A stretch of 7,044 bases of DNA, from contig JAADIK010000013.1 in the NCBI GenBank assembly GCA_013151365.1, forward strand, positions 6,096-13,139, read 5' to 3'. The notes under the pieces were generated by a model, which made no database searches, was not told where the DNA came from, and was given only the letters and a program-made list of their open reading frames with translations. Shown here in pieces: positions 1 to 4,913 of the stretch (position 1 is its first letter; the number at the start of each line of letters is the position of its first letter). The translations under genes were made by a program, and so were the position numbers. Source of the stretch: Deltaproteobacteria bacterium (GTDB lineage Bacteria; Desulfobacterota; Desulfobulbia; Desulfobulbales; Desulfobulbaceae).

Positions 1-90
1 GACATGACCGGGGTGGAACCGGCGATTGTTTCGGTCGGCCCCGACCGGGAGGAAACGCTCCTGTTGAAGAATCCTTTTGCAAAAAAATAA
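1..90 (+). CDS. C-terminal fragment of an unrecognised protein
   Basis: The window opens inside an open frame read from base 1 that ends at TAA 88-90. The 29 visible residues begin DMTGVEPAIVSVG and end in the basic tail LLLKNPFAKK. An ATG at 4-6 is in frame, but no ribosome site can be judged so close to the edge and the piece is most likely the end of a longer gene. I do not recognise a family from so short a tail and give no function. It lies on the same strand as everything else, with a 223-base non-coding gap before rpoZ, so it probably belongs to a separate transcription unit. Confidence is moderate because it rests only on the open frame and the position of its stop. Confidence 0.45.
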   Translation, partial: DMTGVEPAIVSVGPDREETLLLKNPFAKK

Positions 91-111
91 TCGTTACTCG
101 GCCGGATCGGT

Positions 112-153
112 CCCGGAAACGAATCAGCGGCGCGAAGACCGGGTCCGGGTTTT
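112..153 (+). terminator. Weak candidate intrinsic terminator after the first gene
   Basis: CCCGGA at 112-117 can pair with TCCGGG at 144-149, and TTTT follows directly at 150-153. The 26-base loop and short U-tract make this a weak candidate. It fits the place where the unknown upstream gene should end before the rpoZ promoter. Confidence 0.25.
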
Positions 154-197
154 ATGCCGAGTTGATTTTCGGGCCGTAAAAAAAGAGTGCATATCTG

Positions 198-226
198 TTG
201 TTATTCAATCATTATCTATTGATAAT
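198..226 (+). promoter_or_regulatory. Putative sigma70 promoter of rpoZ with a palindrome at the -10
   Basis: TTGTTA at 198-203 (4 of 6 matches to TTGACA) is followed after exactly 17 bases by GATAAT at 221-226 (5 of 6 matches to TATAAT). The surroundings from about 185 to 240 are strikingly AT-rich compared with the flanking GC-rich sequence. Transcription would start near 233, giving an rpoZ leader of about 80 bases. ATTATC (211-216) and GATAAT (221-226) form a perfect inverted repeat around TATT, so the -10 is one arm of a possible operator. The leader also holds a small hairpin, GAAGTT 274-279 with GACTTC 285-290 (one G-U pair), ending 9 bases before the SD. Confidence 0.55.
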
Positions 227-313
227 TATATTTTATGTTGGAGCTGACCGCCGGAGATGGACATCCCGGTCGTGAAGTTGGTCCGACTTCTTGTTGAACG
301 GAGGGTATAAACT

Positions 314-586
314 ATGGCTCGTATTACTGTGGAAGATTGCCTGGCGCAGATCGGCGATGATAATCGTTTTGCCCTGATTCACCTGGCGGTGGAGCGGATT
401 CGGCAGCGTCGTCAGGGTGAACCGTGCCTGATAGAGGGCAAAAACAAGGAGGTCGTCATGACCCTGCGTGAGATAGCGGCAGGGGAAGTGACCTTCGGCA
501 ATATTCATGAACTTCCCAAGCTGCGCCGGGCCGGCAAAAACGCCCAGCCGGAGGAAGAAACTCCGGAGCAGACGGAACAGGTTTAG
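314..586 (+). CDS. rpoZ: RNA polymerase omega subunit
   Basis: This 90-residue protein matches the omega subunit, which binds the beta-prime subunit of RNA polymerase, helps core assembly and, with beta-prime, forms ppGpp site 1. The N-terminus MARITVEDC closely resembles E. coli omega (MARVTVQDA); the MAR start is the part that contacts ppGpp in E. coli. The conserved core follows: IGDDNRFALIHLAVERIRQ (about residues 13-31) and a VVMTLREIAAGEV helix (about 47-59). The tail after residue 70 is acidic and low-complexity (PEEETPEQTEQ), as is common for omega. Length is normal (E. coli 91). ATG 314 is supported by the SD GGAGGG at 300-305. It is preceded by a good promoter and followed by a probable terminator, so it may be largely monocistronic. 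Confidence 0.95.
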   Translation: MARITVEDCLAQIGDDNRFALIHLAVERIRQRRQGEPCLIEGKNKEVVMTLREIAAGEVTFGNIHELPKLRRAGKNAQPEEETPEQTEQV

Positions 587-591
587 TTTTC

Positions 592-624
592 CGCCTGAGT
601 TTTTCTTGAGCAGGCGATTTTCTT
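592..624 (+). terminator. Probable intrinsic terminator between rpoZ and dnaJ
   Basis: CGCCTG at 592-597 pairs perfectly with CAGGCG at 611-616 around a 13-base loop that is itself T-rich, and the U-rich run ATTTTCTT follows at 617-624. It begins 5 bases after the rpoZ stop. The stem is short but GC-rich. The loop is longer than ideal, so termination may be partial. Confidence 0.5.
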
Positions 625-658
625 ATGGGACTTTTACGATATTGTTACTGATTATCCA

Positions 659-1801
659 ATGAGCAGAGATTATTACGAAATTATTGGCGTTTCTCAGGAC
701 GCCAGCGCGGAGACCATCAAAAAATGCTACCGTAAGCTGGCAATGCAATATCATCCTGATAAAAATCCCGGCGATGCGGAGTCCGAGGAGCGTTTCAAAG
801 AGGCGGCCGAGGCCTACGAGGTCCTCAGTGACAGTCGGAAACGTCAAATCTATGACACCTACGGCCACGAGGGTCTGAAAAATAACGGCTATAGCGGCCC
901 CGGTTCCGCCAGTGATATTTTTTCCAACATCAATGACCTGTTCGGCGATCTTTTCGGCTTCGGCGGCCGTAGTCAGCAGCGCAATCCCAACGCCCCGGTG
1001 CCGGGCAATGATCTGCGCTATGACATGGAAATTTCCTTCATGGACGCGGTCCACGGCGCTACCAAGGAAGTCGAGATCACCAAGTCCGAGACGTGCTGGA
1101 CCTGCGAGGGGTCGGGGGCGCGGCCCGGTCACAATGCGCAGACCTGCCCTACCTGCCACGGCCGCGGTCAGGTTATTCGTTCCCAGGGTTTTTTCCAGGT
1201 CAGCTCGACCTGTCCGCGGTGTCATGGCGCGGGCCGGGTCATTACCGAGCCCTGCGCCGACTGTGACGGTGCGGGCCTGGTCAGAAAAACCAAAAAAGTG
1301 TCCATCCGGATCCCGGCAGGTGTTGATACCGGTGCGCAGATGCGGCTGCGGGGAGAGGGAGAAGGCGGCCGCCGCGGCGGCCCTGCCGGTGATCTCTACG
1401 TGGTTATTCATGTGCTGCCGCATGAGCTTTTCCAGCGCGACGGCCAGACGGTCTTCCTGCGTTACCCGTTGTCCATGGTCAATGCCGCTCTCGGCTGCGA
1501 GGTGGAAATTCCTACGGTTCACGGTACGGCGCAGCTGAAAGTTCCGCCGGGCACCCAGCCGGGCGAGCGCTTCACTCTGCAAGGTCAAGGGGTGCCGGCA
1601 CTTCGTGGCAGCGGCAAAGGCCCAATGGTTGTCGAGATCCAGGTCCAGGTACCGAAAAAATTGACGAAACAACAAAAGGAGCTGCTCCGGGAATTTGGCG
1701 AGCTGTGCGCCGAGTCGGAAGAGGAAGGATTTTTCTCGCGTCTTTTCCACAGTTACCTCGGCCAGGGCAATAAAAAAGTACACGCCGGAAAAGCCGGGTA
1801 G
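659..1801 (+). CDS. dnaJ: Chaperone protein DnaJ (type I Hsp40)
   Basis: DnaJ is the cytosolic co-chaperone that delivers unfolded clients to DnaK and stimulates its ATPase. All hallmark parts of a type I protein appear in order in 380 residues: a J domain at 1-70 with HPD at 32-34; a rather short Gly/Phe region at about 77-105; a zinc domain with four complete CxxCxGxG motifs at 146-153, 163-170, 185-192 and 199-206; and two C-terminal beta-sandwich domains with GDLYVVIHVLPHELFQRDG (about 244-262) and VPPGTQPGERFTLQGQGVP (about 295-313). Length is typical (E. coli 376). ATG 659 gives the canonical MSRDYYEIIGV start and there is no earlier in-frame start, yet no SD precedes it; the bases just upstream read GATTATCCA. 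A probable terminator separates it from rpoZ. Its stop TAG abuts the moaC ATG. No grpE or dnaK is in the window. Confidence 0.96.
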   Translation: MSRDYYEIIGVSQDASAETIKKCYRKLAMQYHPDKNPGDAESEERFKEAAEAYEVLSDSRKRQIYDTYGHEGLKNNGYSGPGSASDIFSNINDLFGDLFGFGGRSQQRNPNAPVPGNDLRYDMEISFMDAVHGATKEVEITKSETCWTCEGSGARPGHNAQTCPTCHGRGQVIRSQGFFQVSSTCPRCHGAGRVITEPCADCDGAGLVRKTKKVSIRIPAGVDTGAQMRLRGEGEGGRRGGPAGDLYVVIHVLPHELFQRDGQTVFLRYPLSMVNAALGCEVEIPTVHGTAQLKVPPGTQPGERFTLQGQGVPALRGSGKGPMVVEIQVQVPKKLTKQQKELLREFGELCAESEEEGFFSRLFHSYLGQGNKKVHAGKAG

Positions 1802-2302
1802 ATGGACAAGGAGAGACGGTTCAGCCATTTTGACGCCGCGGGCCGCGCCCGGATGGTGGATGTGAGCCGGAAGTCCGAGACGGTGCGCCGGGCCACGGCG
1901 GCGGGCCGGATTACCATGAGCGCCGAAGCGCTTCGGATGGTGCGTGAGGGGTCAATGGTCAAAGGGGACGTCCTGGGCCTGGCACGTGTTGCCGGGATCA
2001 TGGCCGCCAAAAAAGTTGATCAGCTTATTCCCCTCTGCCATCCGCTGGCCATCACCTCGGCCGGCATTGAATTCCGTTTTCATGGAGATGGCCGGTCCAT
2101 CGACATCGAGGCCACGGTTGGTATTACCGGTAAAACCGGGGTCGAGATGGAGGCGTTGACCGCCGTTTCCATTGCCGCTCTGACGATTTATGATATGTGT
2201 AAGGCCGTTGATAAAACCATGGAGATTTCCAATATCCGTCTACTCGAAAAAAGCGGCGGCAAAAGCGGAGATTTTGTAAGAGGGGAATCGCATTCCAAGT
2301 AA
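1802..2302 (+). CDS. moaC: Cyclic pyranopterin monophosphate synthase MoaC
   Basis: MoaC converts the 3',8-cyclo-GTP made by MoaA into cyclic pyranopterin monophosphate, the first stable intermediate of molybdenum cofactor synthesis. The 166-residue protein aligns along its whole length with E. coli MoaC (161), offset by about three residues. Catalytic-pocket residues are all present: K54 in VKGD, H80 in PLCHPL, E115 and E117 in GKTGVEMEALTA, and D131 and K134 in IYDMCKAVDK. The C-terminal LLEKSGGKSGDF block is also intact. The ATG follows the dnaJ stop with no intervening base (TAGATG) and only a weak purine stretch (GGAAAAG) lies upstream inside dnaJ, so translation is probably coupled to dnaJ. 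No other moa, moe or mog gene is visible, so the rest of the pathway must lie elsewhere. Confidence 0.96.
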   Translation: MDKERRFSHFDAAGRARMVDVSRKSETVRRATAAGRITMSAEALRMVREGSMVKGDVLGLARVAGIMAAKKVDQLIPLCHPLAITSAGIEFRFHGDGRSIDIEATVGITGKTGVEMEALTAVSIAALTIYDMCKAVDKTMEISNIRLLEKSGGKSGDFVRGESHSK

Positions 2303-2309
2303 TCTGCAA

Positions 2310-2335
2310 CCGGAGGTCATCCGGCTTGCCGGAGA
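2310..2335 (+). promoter_or_regulatory. dksA leader: two mutually exclusive hairpins overlapping the SD
   Basis: The 39-base gap before dksA contains CCGGA 2310-2314, TCCGG 2320-2324 and CCGGA 2329-2333. The middle block can pair with either neighbour. Pairing left gives a 5-bp hairpin with loop GGTCA and leaves the ribosome site free. Pairing right gives a 5-bp hairpin closed by G(CTTG)C, a known stable RNA tetraloop, and covers GGA of the dksA SD GGAGA (2331-2335), which lies 6 bases before ATG 2342. The pairing is seen directly; any switching role is inference. Confidence 0.35.
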
Positions 2336-2341
2336 AAAATC

Positions 2342-2704
2342 ATGAATGTTGAGCAACTGCAGAAGTTTAAAGATCAGCTTGCCGCAATGAAGGCGCAGAT
2401 CCTCAGCGGCGTGGAAGAGACGCTGACTGAGATGACCAGTCATAGCGGTAATATACCTGATCCCAATGACCGCGCTACAGTTGAGTCCGATCGCAATTTC
2501 GAGCTGCGTATTCGTGGCCGGGAACGTAAGCTGCTGGACAAAATTGACGAGGCCATTGAGCGGATCGAAGACGGTAGTTACGGTATCTGTGACAGCTGCG
2601 GCGGGGAAATCGGCCTGAAACGGCTTGAAGCCCGGCCGGTCGCCACCTATTGCATCGAATGCAAGACCAAGCAGGAACAGCGCGAGAAGGCGCAAGGGCG
2701 GTAG
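2342..2704 (+). CDS. dksA: RNA polymerase-binding transcription factor DksA
   Basis: DksA enters the secondary channel of RNA polymerase and, with ppGpp, adjusts initiation at rRNA and amino-acid promoters. The 120-residue protein aligns without gaps to E. coli DksA from about its residue 32 onward, so only the E. coli N-terminal extension is missing. The coiled-coil tip DPNDRA carries D40, D43 and A45, equivalent to E. coli D71, D74 and A76. The zinc site is complete: C83, C86, C104 and C107. Residues forming ppGpp site 2 in E. coli (R91, L95, K98, R129, K139) are matched by R60, L64, K67, R98 and K108. This identifies it as true DksA rather than a TraR-like or cysteine-poor paralogue. The SD GGAGA at 2331-2335 supports ATG 2342. 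Only 6 bases separate its stop from galT. Confidence 0.95.
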   Translation: MNVEQLQKFKDQLAAMKAQILSGVEETLTEMTSHSGNIPDPNDRATVESDRNFELRIRGRERKLLDKIDEAIERIEDGSYGICDSCGGEIGLKRLEARPVATYCIECKTKQEQREKAQGR

Positions 2705-2710
2705 GACACC

Positions 2711-3709
2711 ATGCCCGAGTTACGCAAAGATCCGGTTCTCGGCCGCTGGATTATCATTGCCACGGAACGGAGCAAGCGGCCAACCGATTTCGTTGTCGAG
2801 GAGTTCAAAACCACGGGCGGCTTCTGTCCGCTCTGTCCCGGCAATGAAAAAACGACTCCCAGAGAAGTCCTGGCTTATGGCCGGGACCCGAACATGCCTG
2901 CCAATTCCGCCGGCTGGCAGTTGCGGGTGGTGCCGAACAAGTATCCGGCGCTGGTGATCGAGGGAGACCTGGAAAAGCATGGAGAAGGGCTCTATGACCG
3001 GATGAACGGCATTGGTGCTCATGAGGTGGTGATCGAAAGCCCCAGGCATGAAGACCGTTTCACCTTCCTGCCCCACGACCAGATGGTTCTGGTTTTCAGG
3101 GCCTTCCGCAACCGTATCCATGATCTCGGCCGGGACCATCGTTTCCGCTATGTCATGGTTTTCAAGAACTATGGCCGGGCCGCCGGGGCGTCGCTGGAAC
3201 ACTCCCACTCGCAGCTCGTGGCCCTGCCTATTCTGCCGCGGATGGTCATCTCGGAGCTTGACGGCAGTCTTTCCTATTTCAAGTACAAGGATCGCTGCGT
3301 TTTTTGCGATATTATCCGCCAGGAGGCGCAGCAGGACACCAGGGTCGTCTGTCAGAACGATTATTTTGTCACCCTGACGCCATTCGCGCCGCGCAGTCCT
3401 TTTGAGATGTGGATCCTGCCTAAACACCACAGCTCGTCGTACGCCGACCAGGACGATCAGTCCCTGTCCGCCCTGGCCGATATCTTTTCCGAGACCATGC
3501 GCCGTCTTGACGCCTGCATTGCCAACGTACCCTATAATTTTGTTCTGCATACCCAACCGTTAGGTTCCCAGCCGCTTGAGCATTATCACTGGCATTTTGA
3601 GATCGTGCCGAAACTGACCAGCATTGCCGGCTTCGAATGGGGAACCGGCTTTTATATCAATCCCATGCCCCCGGAGGATACCTGTCGGTATCTGCGGGAA
3701 GCCCTATAG
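2711..3709 (+). CDS. galT: Galactose-1-phosphate uridylyltransferase family protein (GalT)
   Basis: GalT moves UMP from UDP-glucose to galactose 1-phosphate in the Leloir pathway through a uridylyl-histidine intermediate. The 332-residue protein has both HIT-like halves. The N-terminal half shows FCPLCPG with C39 and C42 (zinc ligands in E. coli), GAHEVVIESP at 103-112, and the active site EHSHSQ with H164 and H166, H166 being the expected nucleophile. The second half has another CxxC (C196, C199), HYHWHFEIVPK at 291-301 and an FYINPMPPE block near 314-322. E. coli GalT reads HPHGQ at the active site, and the HSHSQ form also occurs in related nucleotidylyltransferases, so the exact sugar and nucleotide are not settled. 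The SD AGGA (2703-2706) overlaps the dksA stop; the next gene's SD overlaps this gene's stop. No galK or galE is nearby. Confidence 0.88.
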   Translation: MPELRKDPVLGRWIIIATERSKRPTDFVVEEFKTTGGFCPLCPGNEKTTPREVLAYGRDPNMPANSAGWQLRVVPNKYPALVIEGDLEKHGEGLYDRMNGIGAHEVVIESPRHEDRFTFLPHDQMVLVFRAFRNRIHDLGRDHRFRYVMVFKNYGRAAGASLEHSHSQLVALPILPRMVISELDGSLSYFKYKDRCVFCDIIRQEAQQDTRVVCQNDYFVTLTPFAPRSPFEMWILPKHHSSSYADQDDQSLSALADIFSETMRRLDACIANVPYNFVLHTQPLGSQPLEHYHWHFEIVPKLTSIAGFEWGTGFYINPMPPEDTCRYLREAL

Positions 3710-3719
3710 GAGGTTCCCT

Positions 3720-4076
3720 GTGGAAAAAAAGCGCATACTTCTGGTTGATGACGAGGAGGGTATTCAACTTCTTTACCGCGAAGAGCTGAAAGAAGAGGGT
3801 TTTGCCGTTATTTCCGCTTACAATGGCGAAGAGGCCCTGGAAAAATTCAAGCGGGAAGCGCCGGACCTGGTTATTCTTGATATCAACATGCCGGGAATGA
3901 ACGGCATCGAGGTGCTGCGGCAGATGAAGGAAATCAACCCCGACCTGCCGGTCATTCTCAATTCGGCTTACCAGGAATTTAAACAGGACTTCGGCACCTG
4001 GGCATCTGAAGACTATATCGTCAAATCCGCTGATATGAGTGAGTTGAAACAAGCGGTCAAAAAACATCTAGGTTGA
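3720..4076 (+). CDS. Stand-alone response regulator receiver protein
   Basis: This is a single receiver domain of 118 residues with no output domain, of the CheY/Spo0F size class. Phosphorylation residues are complete: acidic pair D10 and D11, phosphoacceptor D54 in VILDINMPGMNG, S82 in the ILNSAY strand, Y84, and K102 in DYIVKSAD. The start is GTG 3720, chosen because a strong SD AGGAGG lies at 3708-3713 and because residue 1 begins the first beta strand (MEKKRILLVDDE). A longer frame from ATG 3624 would add 32 residues unlike a receiver and overlap galT. It follows galT by 10 bases and is probably co-transcribed and translationally coupled. No histidine kinase is in the window, so its partner and target are unknown; a phosphorelay or protein-interaction role is possible. 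Confidence 0.9.
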   Translation: MEKKRILLVDDEEGIQLLYREELKEEGFAVISAYNGEEALEKFKREAPDLVILDINMPGMNGIEVLRQMKEINPDLPVILNSAYQEFKQDFGTWASEDYIVKSADMSELKQAVKKHLG

Positions 4077-4122
4077 TCAGGAACCTTCCGGGTTTGAGCG
4101 TCATCCCTTGCCCCGCCTGATC
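4075..4122 (+). repeat. Inverted repeat between receiver gene and FolE2-like gene
   Basis: GATCAGG at 4075-4081, overlapping the receiver stop codon, is perfectly complementary to CCTGATC at 4116-4122, with 34 bases between. The repeat ends 7 bases before the next ATG. No U-tract follows, so it does not look like an intrinsic terminator. It may be chance or may fold the leader of the next gene. Confidence 0.3.
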
Positions 4123-4129
4123 CCAATCC

Positions 4130-4843
4130 ATGAAAGATATTCAAAACCTGCGCGATGACCGGCGTATCAATATCAGGAAGGTCGGCGTCAAGACGATTTC
4201 CTATCCCGTAACCGTACTGGACAAGGCGCGAAAGCTGCAGAAGACCGTGGCCACCGTGAACATGTACGTCAACCTGCCGCACCGGTTCAAGGGGACCCAC
4301 ATGAGCCGGTTTGTCGAGATTCTCAACCGGTTTCACGGAGAGATCAATCTGCGGAGCTTTCATCTGATCCTTAAGGAGATGAAAGAACGCCTCGATGCCG
4401 AAGCGGCGCACATGGAGATTGATTTTCCCTATTTCCTGCAGCGTGAGGTCCCGCCCGGCTCGGTCGGCATGGAGCGCATCGAGTGCCGGATGCACGGCTC
4501 CCTGCAGGAGCGTGATGACCTGGTGCTGGAGATTGAGGTGCCCATCACCCTGCCGCATCGTCGCCGCACCACCGGCGGCCTGCCGCGCTCCATGGGCCGC
4601 TGGGGGACGGCAAGGGTGGCGGTCAGGTTTAAGCATTTTATCTGGATCGAGGACCTGATCAGCCTGGTGGAACAGGGCCTTGGACTTGACCCGGACACCC
4701 CGGATTCGGTTGAATCGGTAACCCTGAACCTGGGCGGGGTCTTGGCCGCTCATCCGGCGATCCAATGGTTCAGCGTTGTGGTCGAGAACCTGGCCGGCGG
4801 CTATGCCACCTTCGCCTCCCTTGAAGGGCGCTCCGATTCCTGA
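4130..4843 (+). CDS. Non-canonical FolE2 (GTP cyclohydrolase IB) homologue with an altered active site
   Basis: The family enzyme FolE2 converts GTP to 7,8-dihydroneopterin triphosphate. The scaffold is clear over 237 residues: RDDRRINIRKVGVK (8-21), VATVNMYVNLPHRFKGTHMSRFVEILNR (40-67), LDAEAAHMEIDFPYF (88-102), VLEIEVPIT (132-140), RFKHFIWIEDLISLVE (166-181) and WFSVVVEN (213-220). Canonical FolE2 then has CPCSK and GAHNQRS-type motifs after VPVT; here the same 30-odd residue stretch reads LPHRRR and GGLPRSMGRWG, putting His143 where the catalytic Cys is expected and Met155 where the GAHNQRS His is expected. The C-terminal part is about 16 residues shorter and lacks the ESIHNHSA block (here LAGGYATFAS). 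Other frames of this stretch do not restore the motifs, so this is not a simple frameshift. ATG 4130 has no SD, but a TGA at 4118-4120 rules out an earlier in-frame start. GTP cyclohydrolase activity is doubtful; the true reaction is unknown. Confidence 0.8.
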   Translation: MKDIQNLRDDRRINIRKVGVKTISYPVTVLDKARKLQKTVATVNMYVNLPHRFKGTHMSRFVEILNRFHGEINLRSFHLILKEMKERLDAEAAHMEIDFPYFLQREVPPGSVGMERIECRMHGSLQERDDLVLEIEVPITLPHRRRTTGGLPRSMGRWGTARVAVRFKHFIWIEDLISLVEQGLGLDPDTPDSVESVTLNLGGVLAAHPAIQWFSVVVENLAGGYATFASLEGRSDS

Positions 4844-4844
4844 C

Positions 4845-4870
4845 GGCCATGATTGGCCAACCGGTTTTTT
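4845..4870 (+). terminator. Candidate intrinsic terminator before glyS
   Basis: GGCCA (4845-4849) pairs perfectly with TGGCC (4854-4858) around the 4-base loop TGAT, and six Ts follow at 4865-4870 after the spacer AACCGG. It starts one base after the stop codon of the FolE2-like gene. The 6-base gap before the T-run weakens it. The AT-rich stretch 4873-4897, which contains a near-direct repeat TTTTAAAGAT/TTTTCAAAGAT, could serve a glyS promoter, but I see no convincing -35/-10 pair. Confidence 0.4.
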
Positions 4871-4913
4871 GGTTTAATTTTAAAGATTTTCAAAGATCGC
4901 GGAACTGAAGACA

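Noticed and set aside
211..240. Fur box upstream of rpoZ
   Set aside because: The GATAAT and ATTATC half-sites occur in the reverse order to a Fur box and flanking matches are poor.
235..297. Small upstream frame (20 codons from ATG 235) in the rpoZ leader
   Set aside because: No ribosome site and no regulatory-peptide features such as runs of a single amino acid; it would start almost at the predicted transcription start.
625..651. Eight-codon frame from ATG 625 before dnaJ
   Set aside because: Very short, no ribosome site, and it overlaps the end of the predicted terminator.
623..1828. 401-codon minus-strand open frame opposite dnaJ
   Set aside because: The plus-strand DnaJ is complete with all motifs; the antisense product is low-complexity and resembles no family I know.
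2720..3556. 278-codon minus-strand open frame opposite galT
   Set aside because: Shadow of galT codon usage; no motifs and no ribosome site on that strand.
4395..4658. Possibility that the FolE2-like active-site change is caused by compensating frameshifts
   Set aside because: Reading the other plus frames across 4540-4640 gives sequences such as CPSPCRIVAAPPAAC, which do not restore CPCSK or GAHNQRS, and the actual frame keeps the exact residue spacing to the next conserved block.
4013..4765. 250-codon minus-strand open frame opposite the FolE2-like gene
   Set aside because: The plus-strand frame has clear FolE2 scaffold motifs, whereas the reverse frame has none.
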